DNA of 64,000 bases from Xanthostigma xanthostigma (GCA_963575645.1 OY754464.1:32689501-32753500), one strand, 5' to 3'. Shown: positions 1 through 11,044, counted from the first letter of the stretch. Notes: generated by a model not told the origin, from the sequence alone. Translations and numbers: made by a program.

Positions 1-1103
1 GTGGTAATCTGGGCCTATGAGTGGTGCAGAACCCCCTGGTAGCGGCCAAAGTGACCCCAAATGGACGGGGGCGGCGATATGGGGGTGGGGCAAAATCGAA
101 AAATGTTTGAAAAGGCAACCGGATAAAAATGCGGTTGCTTTGAAGGAAATACCCTAATTATATAATAAATTTTTTTTGCCATCCGAAACACGTGGGCCGT
201 TTTTGCACTAGCGAATAAAAAAAAAATAAAAAAAAAACTGAAAAGGCAACCGCTTCAAAATTAGTGAGCATACTTATTGACACCACCAAACGTTGGAAAA
301 AAATTGCCATCCGATCCTGATGGGCAGTTTCGGAGAAACAACCCCTCAAAGTCGCCGAAAAACCCTTTTTTTCGATTTTTTCAACAATAAGTAAAAAAAA
401 CACACTAAAAATTGTTCAAATCGGATGGCATTCGAAATTTATACTGTCCTAAGTACAAATAATAGTGTGTATCAATGCCATCCGATTTCGATTAAATTTA
501 CCCCTATTTAGCCACCTCCCAAACTCATGAAAATAACAATTTTATGCAGCGTATGGCATTATTTTTATTGTTATTGAGTTTTGGGGGTTGGTTAAATAGG
601 GGTAAATTTAATCAAAATCAGATGGCATTGATACACACTATTATTTGTACTTAGGACAGTATAAATTTCGAATGCCATCCGATTTGAACAATTTTTAGTG
701 TGTTTTTTTTACTTATTGTTGAAAAAATCGAAAAAAAGGGTTTTTCGGCGACTTTGAGGGGTTGTTTCTCCGAAACTGCCCATCAGGATCGGATGGCAAT
801 TTTTTTCCAACGTTTGGTGGTGTCAATAAGTATGCTCACTAATTTTGAAGCGGTTGCCTTTTCAGTTTTTTTTTTTATTTTTTTTTTATTCGCTAGTGCA
901 AAAACGGCCCACGTGTTTCGGATGGCAAAAAAAATTTATTATATAATTAGGGTATTTCCTTCAAAGCAACCGCATTTTTATCCGGTTGCCTTTTCAAACA
1001 TTTTTCGATTTTGCCCCACCCCCATATCGCCGCCCCCGTCCATTTGGGGTCACTTTGGCCGCTACCAGGGGGTTCTGCATTACTCATAGGCCCAGATTAC
1101 CAC
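1..1103. repeat. 1.1 kb near-perfect foldback (palindromic) element
   Basis: Positions 1-542 are repeated in reverse complement at about 569-1103 with very few mismatches; the spacer is only about 26 bp. Outer ends read GTGGTAATCTGGGCC and GGCCCAGATTACCAC. The left end coincides with the window edge, so the element may extend further. Open frames of 81 and 129 codons occur in the two arms, but they are the same sequence read twice and resemble no protein I know. The words GGCAACC and GCCATCCG recur many times, and GGTTGCCT also recurs in the foldback at 40985-42122. Probably a MITE or foldback transposon; no superfamily can be assigned without a target duplication. Confidence 0.85.
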
Positions 1104-1211
1104 TCGCCATCCGGTTGCCTCTCCGACACCGGATTGACGTGCCATTGCTTTGAATATATTAGCTTTATAAAATAAATGAAATTTTGACGAAAAAAATTTT
1201 TTGTTTATTTT

Positions 1212-1376
1212 TTCATGGCTCTGACTGCCTCTAGCCCCTTAAATAATATAAATAATTCATTCCTCGCCCAAAATGTTTCTGATTTTCAATAATATAAAAA
1301 AACTAAATTAAAAAAAATCATCAAAATCGGAGCTGTTTCGGCAAAGTTCGAAGTAAAAGGCTTCATTGACGCCACT
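1212..1376 (+). repeat. Dispersed repeat, copy 1 (partner at 60402-60570)
   Basis: This segment and the reverse complement of 60402-60570 share a run of similar words in the same order: a CTGAC...CCCCTTAAA block, TTTCTGATTTTCAATAAT, and the end block AAAGGCTTCATTGACGC. Similarity is imperfect (old copies). No coding potential, no terminal repeats and no target duplication were seen. Family unknown. Confidence 0.55.
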
Positions 1377-2281
1377 ATATATATATGTTATTATTAAATA
1401 TATGATTGAAATAAAATAAGAAAATACATTTTGCTAATGTGATCTCACACTAAATAAATTTCAAACAGCTGTCTTAGAAATCAAATAATGCTATGTAGGA
1501 TATTCGTTCCGAAAATGTTACTCCAGTGGTTTTTACAATTACCATTATTGTCATCTACAATTAACCGTAAACTATGTTGCTTTACAGATTATTTAAACTT
1601 AAAATTCATTTTCTTTTTAGACAATTACAATGTACAAAATATCTGAAAAATATAAAATCAATTATAAATATGTAAATTTAAAATTAAAAAACGTATTTAG
1701 GAAGTGTGAGTCGTCTAAAATGTTACAAATTCTACTGGGGCGTGTTAATGCACTCTTTCTTACTTCATATTAGGTTAATTAATTTTAACATCAATGAGAA
1801 TGTATTCTCTATACAGCTAAAAATCCAGTTGTCTGGGAACAAACGATGGTTGCAGCAATAAGTGTTTTTGACGTAATTTATTTGTAAGTACGCATTATTT
1901 AATACAGTTATACGTTTCACACATGACTCAGTCATTACAATGTTATAATATATCCAATTTGTGCTTACGTAACTGTGTCACTGTCACATAAAACACACGG
2001 TAATGTGTTGTGTTGCGTATGTTCGTGTGACAAGTGAATTTTTTTGACAACAAAAAAGTTACAATGAACAGGTCGTCCAGTTATACCAGTTAAATATTTT
2101 GTTTATTACAATGCTCAATAGCACTATGATCTGCCTAGTGTTCACTGTATAGTTTCAGCTAGATGAACTTTGAATGTTTGAAAGGAATTTAAAAATGCTT
2201 TCAAAATAGGAGCTGAAACTGTAAGCAATGTTATTTTTTTCTTGTAATAAAAGTGAAAAAACTGCAGAATATATTAATTTA
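1377..2281. other. Stretch without recognised content
   Basis: A+T-rich sequence with a short (AT)n run near 1376-1389. I see no coding similarity, structural RNA or element boundary. Confidence 0.5.
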
Positions 2282-3142
2282 CTAGCGGTCCCTGTTTCAC
2301 CCGGCTGCAATAGATATAATTCGGAGAAATAAATTTCGTTTGCGGCACTACATATGAATTAATAGCTTTAATACAAATTCTACCAGATTTGCTTCTGAAC
2401 TAATAGCTTTGAGCGAATTCTATCAGATGTTGCTACTTGGTACTAAAACAGTTTTTTTTTGTTTTTCTTAACTAATAGCTTTGAGTAAATTCTGTCAGAT
2501 ATTAGCGCACAGAGTGCGCCCGGCCAAGTTCTCGCACTCAAGCCTATATTTACACGAACCATTTCAAGCCGTTTTCGACCCCCCTATATCTCCGAGACTA
2601 GTCACGTTGCAGAACTGAATTTTTGCAGGTGAGTTAAGGTTACGAAAAAGAAGGTGTATTCCAAATTTCAGATGTCTAAGTGGAATAGTTTCCAAGATAC
2701 GTGTGTCCAAAAATCACGATTTTGGAGATTTTGGCAAGTTTTCATTAAAGAAGTGTACATGAGACATTGAAAACTTGCCAAGTTTGTAAATTTATCACTT
2801 CCCACAATATTTTTCCGCTTATCAAAACACTGTTAAAAACGTGTATCAAGGAACTTGGCATATTTTCTACATTTCAGTTATTTTTTTAAGATAACAAAAC
2901 ACAGTTTTTTCGAGAACTTGGCCCCTTTTTTACATTTATGTTTTTGATGGGATACATGTTACTAAAACTGTTTTTTTTTCACAAAATACCGTAATTTTGG
3001 ACAAAATATTTAATTAAAACTATCCTATAGCGTCAGTTGTACCAAGCTAGACACATTTACAAAATTTCATTAAAATCGGTTTAGTGGTTTCGGATATTAC
3101 CACGGCTAAAATTGTGACACGAGAATTTTATATATAATCCGA
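2282..3142 (-). mobile_element. Non-autonomous Helitron, minus strand
   Basis: Read on the minus strand it begins TCGGATTATATATAAAATTC at 3142, preceded by A, and ends GGGACCGCTAG at 2282, followed by T. These are the 5' TC, 3' CTAG and A/T target expected of Helitrons. A second copy of the 5' part lies on the plus strand at 48472-48830 and matches through the internal segment about ACCGATTTTAATGAAATTTTG. Near the 3' end it carries several copies of a short unit around GCTATTAGTTCAGAAGC, a minisatellite common in this type. No RepHel protein is encoded, so mobilisation would be in trans. Confidence 0.75.
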
Positions 3143-3200
3143 TTTCAAAAACAAAAATACTGGTTCTTCAATAATTCGGACAGATTTTTCACAATTTATA

Positions 3201-3288
3201 TTGTTCCAAGCAGCCGCGAACAGTAACAGAACCATACAATAACAAGACTGTGTATGGTTCTGTTACCGTTCGCGGCTGCTTGGAATAA
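3201..3288. repeat. Hairpin, ~37-bp arms
   Basis: 3201-3237 is the reverse complement of 3252-3288 with about two mismatches; loop ~14 nt. The core word GCAGCCGCGAAC is more G+C-rich than its surroundings. It may be a miniature inverted-repeat element or a small-RNA hairpin precursor. Confidence 0.75.
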
Positions 3289-3289
3289 A

Positions 3290-3751
3290 CTTATTGTAAA
3301 TTCTATCATTACATGTTATAACTTGTAGATCATATTAAATACGGCTGATGTGTAACATATTTTATTATTTTTTCTTATAAATCTTAATGTGACATTCAAT
3401 TCAAGACTAATTTTTTTTTAAGACTTTTAAGAGACCATTTTTCTACTGTCCGTTCCCTGTCGCAGGCCTTTAAAACGGATAGTCGTGGATTACAGAAAAA
3501 CTAATATAGGGACGGTCAGATTTGTAATATTTTATTTAGCATAAAACAGTTAATTTTGTAAGGTAGCATAATTCATTCAATGCATATCTGATATCTACTA
3601 TAACGAGACTACATTAGCCATCTTTTAGTCGCCATTTTAAAAATTTCCCGGAACGGATTTTGGGTATAGTGCCAAATATGTAGGTATATTCGATAGCAAC
3701 TGTGAAGAAATTTTCTGGTATATTGCCTTTTTATGCTTTTTTCGCTGGATC
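3290..3751. other. Stretch without recognised content
   Basis: No open frame of note and no repeat partner found in the window. Confidence 0.5.
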
Positions 3752-3759
3752 GTCTAAAC

Positions 3760-4281
3760 CAGTGATTCCCAAAGTGGTCTATATCGACCCCCAGGGGTCG
3801 ACGACAACTTACAAGAGGTCCATGTCAGCGAGAAAAAATTGGGGGTCCATGAAATGAAAATGGGGGTCAACGAAAGTGAATCTCCTAACAAAAAAAGAAA
3901 CAAACTGGACATCGTTAACCGAAGAGATTTAAGATTAAATCTAACTAAATTGATGCCAAATGTTGAAAATTTATTATTTAAAGCATCAGGTTCATCCCTC
4001 ACACTAAAAGTATTTATTTTTTGCTTAGTTATTTTATGTAACAGAAAGTAAATTTTACTTTGATTCGTTTAATTAATCTAATTAATAAATGTATACAACT
4101 ACATTTTACTACCACCGTTATAAATTTAAATCGTTCAAAATGAGTAGCACTATACCGGTTGTCAAAAATACATTTGAAATTAATGAATTTGCAAAAAATC
4201 AATACAGATAAGCAGGGGGTCTACCCAAAACCGAAAAACATGGCAAGTGGTCTACGAGACAAAAAAGTTTGGGAACCTCTG
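3760..4281 (+). mobile_element. hAT-superfamily element (deleted), 522 bp, with 8-bp target duplication
   Basis: The ends are CAGTGATTCCCAAAGTGGTC (3760) and AGTTTGGGAACCTCTG (to 4281), an imperfect terminal inverted repeat. The same 8 bp, GTCTAAAC, lies immediately outside each end (3752-3759 and 4282-4289). An 8-bp duplication and CAGxG...CCCAAA ends are typical of hAT elements. The inside retains the tail of a transposase gene (3908-3991). Terminally similar but unrelated-length hAT pieces lie at 13737-13981 and 20871-20920. Confidence 0.9.
3908..3991 (+). pseudogene. C-terminal remnant of an hAT (ZBED-type) transposase
   Basis: The open frame 3839-4051 contains DLRLNLTKLMPNVENLL. This resembles the last residues of the ZBED5/FAM200-like branch of hAT transposases, where a DLRL...L.P.I..L stretch closes the protein. 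Only about 28 codons are recognisable; the BED zinc finger, the catalytic DDE domain and most of the dimerisation domain are gone. The frame sits between the two hAT ends, which supports the call. The family match is from memory, not from a search. Confidence 0.45.
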
Positions 4282-4523
4282 GTCTAAACTAACAATACAT
4301 TTGAAAAAAGGGACAACATTAGTGTTACTATATTTATCATCATCATTTTATCAACATGGACAGCTATTTAACAAGCTTTTATAGTTGCCAGTTTTCCAGG
4401 CAGTCCATCAGTGTGACAGGGTTAAAACGAGCAATCAAAATTTAGATTAAATCTAATTAAGCTAGAACTTTGAAATTTTGCACACATGCATAAGTCCGGT
4501 AACAATCCAAAGATCTAATATGA

Positions 4524-4752
4524 TGGACGCCCCAAGATCGCGGATTACCTTTTTATTCACAACCCTTTTGACATGGGTATTAAATGAAAGAGTTTGAAGA
4601 CTGGAATACGATAAACTGTGCGACGCCATTATAAATCCATTATGGCGGCCACCTTAAGATGGCAGATTACCTTTTTCTCCTTAACCCTCATGACATGGAT
4701 ATCAATAGAGAGTTTGAATACGATAAGCTCTGTGACGTCATTATAACCGATC
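4524..4752 (+). repeat. Two imperfect tandem units of ~120 bp
   Basis: The order 'AAGAT.GC.GATTACCTTTTT, ...TGACATGG.TAT, GAGTTTGA, ATACGATAA, CATTATAA' occurs twice, starting near 4524 and near 4642. Copies are diverged. The right side of unit one (ATTATGGCGGCC) overlaps the start of unit two. Possibly the tandem section of a decayed Helitron. Confidence 0.6.
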
Positions 4753-4759
4753 GATTTTA

Positions 4760-5578
4760 AATGTTGTGTACATATAAATTCCTGATGGAAATAATTCAAT
4801 GGTTTTTAGAATTATATTATCAATGAATTTTAATAAATTCATGTATTAATAGTACAAATTTTGAAAGTTCAAAAAGAACAAAATAAAATATTAACAAAGA
4901 AAAAATGTTTTAAAGACAAGCTTTTATGGAAATGAACTGAGGAGGAAAAAATGTTGTTTTTAATAATTTAGGTTCATAATTATGAAAGCGTGGGTTGTGA
5001 ATAAAGACTGGTCACACATTTACAGCCCACGTTATTTTAATTTGCTTTTAAAATATTTTATTTCTGTATAAACGAAAAAATTAGTTGTGCATGGCACAAT
5101 TATGTCGGAATTGTTTCCTTGGTTAGATTTTACAATTCATGTTAACAATAATAAAATTAAGAAACACTGACCTAGTGTGTTTTGTATTACGATTGAATGA
5201 CTTGAATTGTTAAACGGCTACTCAGATTGTGAATGTCTCATATTTTTCTCTTAAACGCGGTTCAAAATACTAATGATGCACTTACCCATAGCCGCGATTT
5301 GTGACTCATCCGTCACTTCTTATAACTAGTTTCGTTTTAAACTTGTCATTTATGACATACTAAATTTTGTCACAAACATTAAAATAACTGTAAAAAATAA
5401 TGTTACTTACATTTAAAAAAATGGCACTGTATATAACCCAGTTTTAAAAAATAACAAGTACGTATCTAGCTGTCATTTATTTATATATTGGAATAAAATA
5501 AAGCAAAAATATGTTTTAATATGCAAAAAAAAATGAATTTTATTTTAAAAATCACAATTAACACAAAATTTAAAAGAA
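4760..5578. other. Stretch without recognised content
   Basis: A+T-rich, no coding similarity, no repeat partner identified. Confidence 0.5.
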
Positions 5579-5859
5579 AAATATAGTTTGAAAAAACACG
5601 CTTTATATCGAACTAAAAAGTAAAAAATATTTTTTTTAAAAAAAGCTTAAAACAATAATGAATAAAAAATACAAGTATTATTGTGAAAAAAGCGTGGGGC
5701 GCTTTGTTCCACATTTTCGTACATCGAGCGTCCCACGCTTTTTTACAATAATACTTGTATTTTTTATTCATTATTGTTTTAAGCTTATTTTAAAAAAATA
5801 TTTTTTACATTTTAGTTCGATATAAAGCGTGTTTTTTAGTTTTTTTTTTAACTATATTT
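5579..5859. repeat. Foldback element, ~280 bp
   Basis: The left arm (about 5579-5695) and right arm (about 5733-5859) are reverse complements; the most conserved words are CACGCTTTATATCGAACTAA / TTAGTTCGATATAAAGCGTG and AAAAAAGCGTGGG / CCCACGCTTTTTT. The arm order resembles the smaller hairpin at 63510-63613 (ACGCTTATAT, AAAAGTAGAAAATATTT, then AAAAGCGTG), so both probably belong to one family. Confidence 0.75.
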
Positions 5860-5922
5860 ATTTTCCACTTTTTAGTTCGATTTATTGTCAAAAATTTGCT
5901 GAAAAAAAACATTTTTTTTTTC

Positions 5923-6012
5923 GGCGTGGACGAGATTAGAACCCACGGCCCGTGATTCCGAGAGTTGACGTCAGCGAAGACCCGTGCCTTAGACCGCACG
6001 GCTAACCACTGT
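5923..6012 (-). pseudogene. tRNA-like relic (Leu/Ser-type arrangement)
   Basis: On the minus strand the order is: a D-arm-like GCGGTCTAAGGC (box A), a long variable stretch, then GTGGGTTCTAATCTC (box B, canonical core GGTTCGAATCC with changes), ending CCACGCC. The spacing between boxes fits a tRNA with a long variable arm such as Leu or Ser. The T-stem pairs poorly and the acceptor stem shows only about four good pairs. A dead tRNA gene or the head of a tRNA-derived SINE; not a functional tRNA. Confidence 0.5.
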
Positions 6013-6246
6013 AGTTACAGTGCTGGCATATTATACTATAGTAATAAACCACTTGCTGTAGTCCAAACGAAGGTTACATACAAACTTACAAGTGAAGTTA
6101 ATATAAAGCGTGTAAAAATAACAGCATGTTTTCTAAACAGATGCACATATTACATGGATAACAAATTATTGACTGTTGGCGAATGTACGGCCGTCTATCC
6201 AAATAACGACAGAAATATGGGGTTACTAAATAATAATAATTTTTGA

Positions 6247-6929
6247 GGTCAGGGGGGCTGAAGTTTGAAACTGAGGGATTTGTTTTGGCGTGTCAAGATG
6301 GAGTTATCAACACTCTAGTGTACCGTCGTGTAGTCATGGATGCGAGCGTAACAGATACTTCTTGCAGAGCATGTCGAGCGCATCCAGAGACGCTCATGCA
6401 TCTCTTATCAACATTCAGTCCTTATGCAAGTTGCACTTACATTCATAGTCACAATGCTGCTCTGAGGGTGTTATATTACCACTTGAGACATTATTACGGA
6501 GTTGATAAAATTCCTGTTTTACCTTATGTTCCCGGCTATATCGAGTCCGTTGTCGAGAATGAATCGTGTAAGATTTTTTGGAACTATTCATTCAGTACTA
6601 CCACACAACTTAGCTGAACTACAAAGTCTGATATAGTTTTTCTTGATAAAACCACGCGAGTTATGTATGTCGTCGAGTTGCCAGCTCCTGCTGAAACCTA
6701 TATAGCCGCGAAGGAGACTGAGAAGCGGACAAAATATCAGGACCTTCTTTTTGAACTCAGGAAGCAGTATCCAGAGTTCTTATAATTGGTGTTCTTGGAG
6801 GAGCCAAATCGTCACTGTTGGCAAATATAAAATCTATTCCGGCGTATCAACATAGTTTATCGCGTACAAAAAGCCGTGCTTATCGGGTCGCTCCGTGTAC
6901 TCCGTGCGCACGACCCAAACTCACTATAA
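6247..6929 (+). pseudogene. R2-type LINE: zinc knuckle and restriction-like endonuclease remnant
   Basis: This is the C-terminal end of a site-specific-type non-LTR retrotransposon protein. From 6243 one frame reads to 6785 with a single in-frame TGA at 6615-6617. Visible in order: a CxxC...H zinc-knuckle-like segment (CRACRAHPETLMHLLS; the next expected Cys is changed), a conserved LRVLYYHLRHYYGVD block, and past the TGA a PDIVFLD...VVEL stretch with the spacing of the PD-(D/E)XK restriction-like endonuclease. After 6785 the reading continues in another frame (IIGVLGGAKSSLL) and, after a second shift, as AVLIGSLRVLRAH, ending at TAA 6927-6929. One nonsense and two frameshifts make it dead. 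The reverse transcriptase domain is absent, as in a 5'-truncated insertion. Clade assignment (R2/NeSL-like, endonuclease downstream of RT) is inferred from the domain order. Confidence 0.75.
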
Positions 6930-7062
6930 TCGCTCATTTCATGGTTTGAGGCGCGGTTATAGTTGGACCTTTCTCCGCAAGTATCCCTTGTATGACGATG
7001 AAGAACCTGAAGTTTTGGGTGCTTGTGGATGAAGAATTCTTTACGGAAGTTTTTCCTTCTCA

Positions 7063-7210
7063 GAATAATAATAATAATAATAATAATTATCTTTATTTAA
7101 AATTCTCAATAGAGACATGACAAAAAGTCTACTTATACAAGTGTACTTTGTGTTACGTCAGTATCTGATTAGCCATGGCATTACTGTCTGAGGTGGAGCT
7201 AAGTTAAACT
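7063..7210 (-). repeat. (AAT)n microsatellite and probable LINE 3' tail, minus strand
   Basis: Seven or so AAT units (7066-7087) are followed by TATCTTTATTT. Read on the minus strand this is AATAAAGATAATTATTATT, a polyadenylation-like word followed by a (TTA)n tail, as in some I-superfamily LINE 3' ends. A similar arrangement lies at 16290-16330. The sequence to about 7210 may be its 3' UTR; no coding part is seen. Confidence 0.4.
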
Positions 7211-8117
7211 TCTCCGAATAATAACCCTAAAAAAACCTCATCTTTATCCATCCATTGGACTATTTAGTAACTAATATTCATCAAACATACGCTGAAGCAG
7301 GTCTATACTCATTTAATAAAAGTTTAACATACCATATTGCATAACAAAATCCCTACAGAACAATATCATAGAACCTAAATCGTACTCAGATTCCAAATAT
7401 CTCGAAAACAATTGGCCAAAGCTATACACAACTGCATACCAGTAAAATTCAAACAAATTGGAAACATTAAAATGTTCAATAGAAAAATATTTAGGTGGTT
7501 ACGTGGTAGCAAAAATTTCGAAGTGATTTTTAATGTCTTCTCAACTAGCAATGATAATTTGAATGTCGGTATAGGTAGATATTTCATTAAAGTTTGTAAC
7601 ATATTCAAGCTACAAAAGATTCTGTTTTAAAATAAAAAATAAATTCATTTTGTAGTCACAATTTACGAGGAAGTTGCATAACACTGCAAATTGTGTAAAG
7701 ATTTCAAACACAGGGTTGTATCTAAATATCATAATTATTTCACAAAAAAAAACATGGTTCGGACTCTCGCCTAAAGAGAAACGCATGCAAAATTGTTCCG
7801 GTACAACTTTATATTAATATCATTACAATTTACATGATGAAGATACGACGTATAACCTACACAATTATGTAACATTACAGCACACGATGACAGTATTTCC
7901 ATGGTGCCATAAGTAATTGGCCATGAGATGGATGCACAGGGCATAGTATTACTACCTCACAGCAGTTATACATACGACACATAATATACAGGCGGACGCT
8001 TCTTGAGGTAGGTAACTGCGCCATTTAAGTTTATTTGTTCGAATTTAGAAGTAAACAATAGCTTGTCCCAAGGTTACAAAATTGTCACAGGCTATATAAG
8101 ACGCCGCGTCGCAAAAA
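7211..8117. other. Stretch without recognised content
   Basis: Two short overlapping open frames (7375-7630) on opposite strands resemble nothing I know and have no supporting context. Confidence 0.5.
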
Positions 8118-8315
8118 TCTATGTATTATATAAAAATCAGTTGCCGTGGGTTAGTCTCGCAAAAAACTCGAAAATGGCTCGACCGATTAAAATTTTTTTT
8201 TCGTTTTATTTGCCTTAATACTAGGGTGGTTTTTAGGGTAAAAAATAGGAAAAACCCAAAAAATGTAAATAAAAATGAAATGTTGTTCGTTGCTAATAGC
8301 TTAAGCGACGAATAA
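8118..8315 (+). mobile_element. Helitron 5' end fragment
   Basis: It begins A|TCTATGTATTATATAAAAAT and continues with GTTAGTCTCGCAAAAAACTC, GAAAATGGCTCGACCGATT. The TC start after an A, the TATATAAAA word and the 'CTCGAxAACGGCTxxACCGATT' block are typical of insect Helitron 5' regions. A second GTTGTTCGTT word occurs at 8282. No 3' CTAG terminus could be tied to it. Confidence 0.6.
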
Positions 8316-8320
8316 TTTCT

Positions 8321-9321
8321 AGATGGAAAAGTTGAAAGCAGAACATTTTACTTAGGAACTTTGTTTGTACTAGTTAGGAGATAAACATACTAAAAGTCCT
8401 TACCCCTCCGAGGTACGTCCGAAGGGGGGGAGCACAAAGAAGGTCCCGTTTTTTGGTTTTTTGCTTTAATCTCGAAAACAGTACGTCGTACGAAATTTTG
8501 TTGTAATGCGTAATAAAAGCTGATAAAATTCTCTACAACTTTAGCTTTCACACTTTTTATCTATCTCCAATCTTTGCCTAGCTATGAGCTCCGAAAAATG
8601 GTCAATTTTCAAAAATGCGTTAAATTCTCTTTAGCACATTGTAACAATACGAATTTGTCAAAATCATTTCGTATTGCGAATCCACACTATTAAAAACACC
8701 CACACACTATTAAAAAATAACATAAGCTGGGAGTACCTCTACGCAGGGCGTTCTTTCCCACTGGGCACTCTGGGCACGTGCCCAGGGCCCCGCGATCGAT
8801 AGGCACCCCCTAGTTCCTGACAGATCACCAAACGATAATCAATATTCATTACCGAAAAACATATTTATTTCGAATGACTGACTAGAACACCTATTTGCTT
8901 ATTAGCTTTTGTATGCGCGACGCTACTCTATTCTCGCCCGAAAATCAGGCTTTTCGATTTCAGCATGTTTAGGTAAATTTAAATATATAAAACTGCAATT
9001 TAATGGTATACTAAGTACCTAAACTGTTTAAAACAAAAATCATCATTGAAATAGTTTTTCATATACTTAATTTTTCGGAGCTCATAGCTAGACAAAGATT
9101 GGAGATAGATAAAAAGTGTGAAAGCTAAAGTGGTAGAGAATTTTATCATCTTTCAATATGTATTACAACAAAATTTCGTACGACGTACCGTTTTCGAGAT
9201 GAAAGCAAAAAACCAAAAAACGGGACCTCGGAGGGGTAAGGACTTTCAGTATGTTTATCTCCTAACTAGTCCAAACAAAGTTCCTAAGTCAAACGTTCTG
9301 CTTTCGACTTTTCCATCTACA
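8321..9321. repeat. Long foldback element, ~1.0 kb, arms ~260-290 bp
   Basis: The left arm (8321 to ~8610) and right arm (~9066 to 9321) are reverse complements, including GGAAAAGT.GAAAGCAGAAC at the outer edge and GATTGGAGATAGATAAAAAG at the inner edge. The left arm carries about 25 extra bases after CCTCCGAGG (ACGTCCGAAGGGGGG) that the right arm lacks. The central ~450 bp is unrelated to the arms and includes a G+C-rich section with the perfect 16-bp palindrome CTGGGCACGTGCCCAG (8770-8785). No transposase coding seen; the open frame 9118-9333 lies in the arm and is not protein-like. Confidence 0.8.
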
Positions 9322-9403
9322 TTCCCCTTATGAGCACTCCTTGACCAAACTATAAGCACATCACTTGGACCGAATTAGCTGATTTTTTTTAATATTCTTG
9401 ATA

Positions 9404-9660
9404 GTCCTAAGTCCGAGCGGGACGCAATCCCGTGAGGCAAGATTTCAATGCGATTGAGCCACAGGCTCCACTACTGTTGTCGCTACCGTGATTTAGGAAA
9501 AGCCGCGGGCGATGGCTCTATTATTAATAAATATAATATGACAACGCTCTGCCAATACGGCTCTTATTCTATAAGAAAGTCCGATGCAGTATATGTTTAT
9601 CTTTAATAGGTACATAATTTACAAATCCGAGCGAAGTCGGACCGGGCCGCGATAGTAAGT
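9404..9660 (+). mobile_element. Decayed Helitron-like 3' fragments
   Basis: Two G+C-rich tails resemble Helitron 3' ends with the final CTAG mutated: GCCGCGGGCGATGGCTC (about 9504) and GAAGTCGGACCGGGCCGC followed by GATAGTA (about 9632). The word CCACTACTGTTGTCGCT at about 9468 recurs at 11382, just before a clear Helitron terminus. Boundaries are uncertain. Confidence 0.4.
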
Positions 9661-10657
9661 TTCAGTGTTTCATAAATGTGGCTACTACTCTAATACATCA
9701 CAGTAAGTTGAATCATGTGTGATGAATATATTATTTTGATAATTTTTTATTATACATGTATTTTCTAATTTTATAAATACACAAATATTTTAAAAATTAG
9801 AAATAATACATACATACAACACTAAGCATTATATCAGACTGTTGCTTTTTCAAAACGTGTACCTAGATTCACTAACAAATTACAATGCTATTTTAAGATA
9901 ATAGACACATTGTTAGTAAAATTTCCACACGCCTTTTAGGCAATCGACAGAGCGATATTTGAAGTCTGATTTTCGAGGTTTACTGAGTAAATTTTTTCAA
10001 ATTAAAATTTTAAACGCTTTCAAAACACCAAAAGTAGCATTGCTAAACTTTGATTTCAAATCTCGAAATAAATTGAATAAATATGAAAATTATAAACTCG
10101 TCTTTAAATCAGTCAAACATAATTTTGTTATGATTTAGATACAATAATTTTATTACGGTTTACGCCGGGACTATTTTTCTGAAATATCTATATTCACATG
10201 CTAAAACAAAGTACCTGCATACTTAATTCAACGGATGTCGAAATATTTAGACCAAATAGGAAAAAGAAGAAATTGATTTTTAAGAATAAGTACAGGAATG
10301 TGCAGTTAGCAGAAGTAGCACCCCGTATATCCACCATGCATAGTGTACCTTGTGTCGTGAGTTGGAGGATGTTGATAATGTACTTATTGAACTTTGAACT
10401 GGATATGTATGTACATTGTACATACATATACATAATATTATAGAAAGATAGGTACTTAGACCTTGTGTATCAATATTAAGTAAGGATGGAATGTGCCGCA
10501 ATTTGGCAATTGGAAAAAGTAGAGCTTTTTCCTTACTTAAAATATATTAATAAAACCAGGATTACAAAAAAAGGTTATAATAATAAGAAAAAAAAATAAT
10601 ATAATTATAACGTCATAGTATGTATTTTATAATCGAAGAAACTACATATGGTTAATA
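9661..10657. other. Stretch without recognised content
   Basis: Contains a short self-complementary run around TATGTATGTACATTGTACATACATA (near 10405) and open frames 10194-10501 that overlap on both strands because of it. Nothing recognisable. Confidence 0.5.
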
Positions 10658-10706
10658 ATCAGCAGTCAGTAGAAGTTTGAAACTTCTGTCAACTGCGACT
10701 GCTGAT
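10658..10706. repeat. Short hairpin
   Basis: ATCAGCAGTC...AGAAGTTT pairs with AACTTCTG...GACTGCTGAT across a minimal loop, with a small internal asymmetry. Confidence 0.6.
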
Positions 10707-10988
10707 CAATCGGTTCTATCAAAATGAAATCTGACTGTTTTTTCCATAAACTATATATACCTACGTACCAAATTTCAAGTTTTACAAATCGCTACTTTTT
10801 TACCAGGTGTACCGACCGCTAACTTGCTGACTAATATAATTATTATTCAAACCATAAATACTAGAAAATCTAAAAAATATTTTCCTTTCCAAAAGTCTTG
10901 CAATTTTGGCTATGAGAAGTACCATCTGTGCGGTTTTGGTCAATGTGTGAATAGTACAAATGATCTTTTTTTGATAACAGGCAATATA

Positions 10989-11044
10989 CAGGGTGTCCTA
11001 GATCCACTGTACTGTCCGTAGACGATCTTTTTGAGACACCCCGT
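10989..11044. repeat. Miniature inverted-repeat piece with CAGGGTGTC end
   Basis: CAGGGTGTC at 10989, preceded by TA, faces GACACCCCG at 11036-11044. The CAGGGTG end after TA is shared with the mariner-type elements at 34271-34737 and 49197-49855. Only ~56 bp lie between the two ends, and the right flank is TTTT, not TA, so the right boundary is doubtful. Confidence 0.35.

Noticed and set aside
158..1089. Open frames of 81 and 129 codons with near-identical products
   Set aside because: They are the two arms of one palindrome read on opposite strands; no protein family is recognisable.
5923..6012. Functional tRNA gene on the minus strand
   Set aside because: T-stem and acceptor stem do not pair properly and box B is mutated; called a relic.
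10194..10501. Overlapping open frames on both strands
   Set aside because: They arise from a self-complementary TATGTATGTACA...ATACATA run and have no protein-like content.
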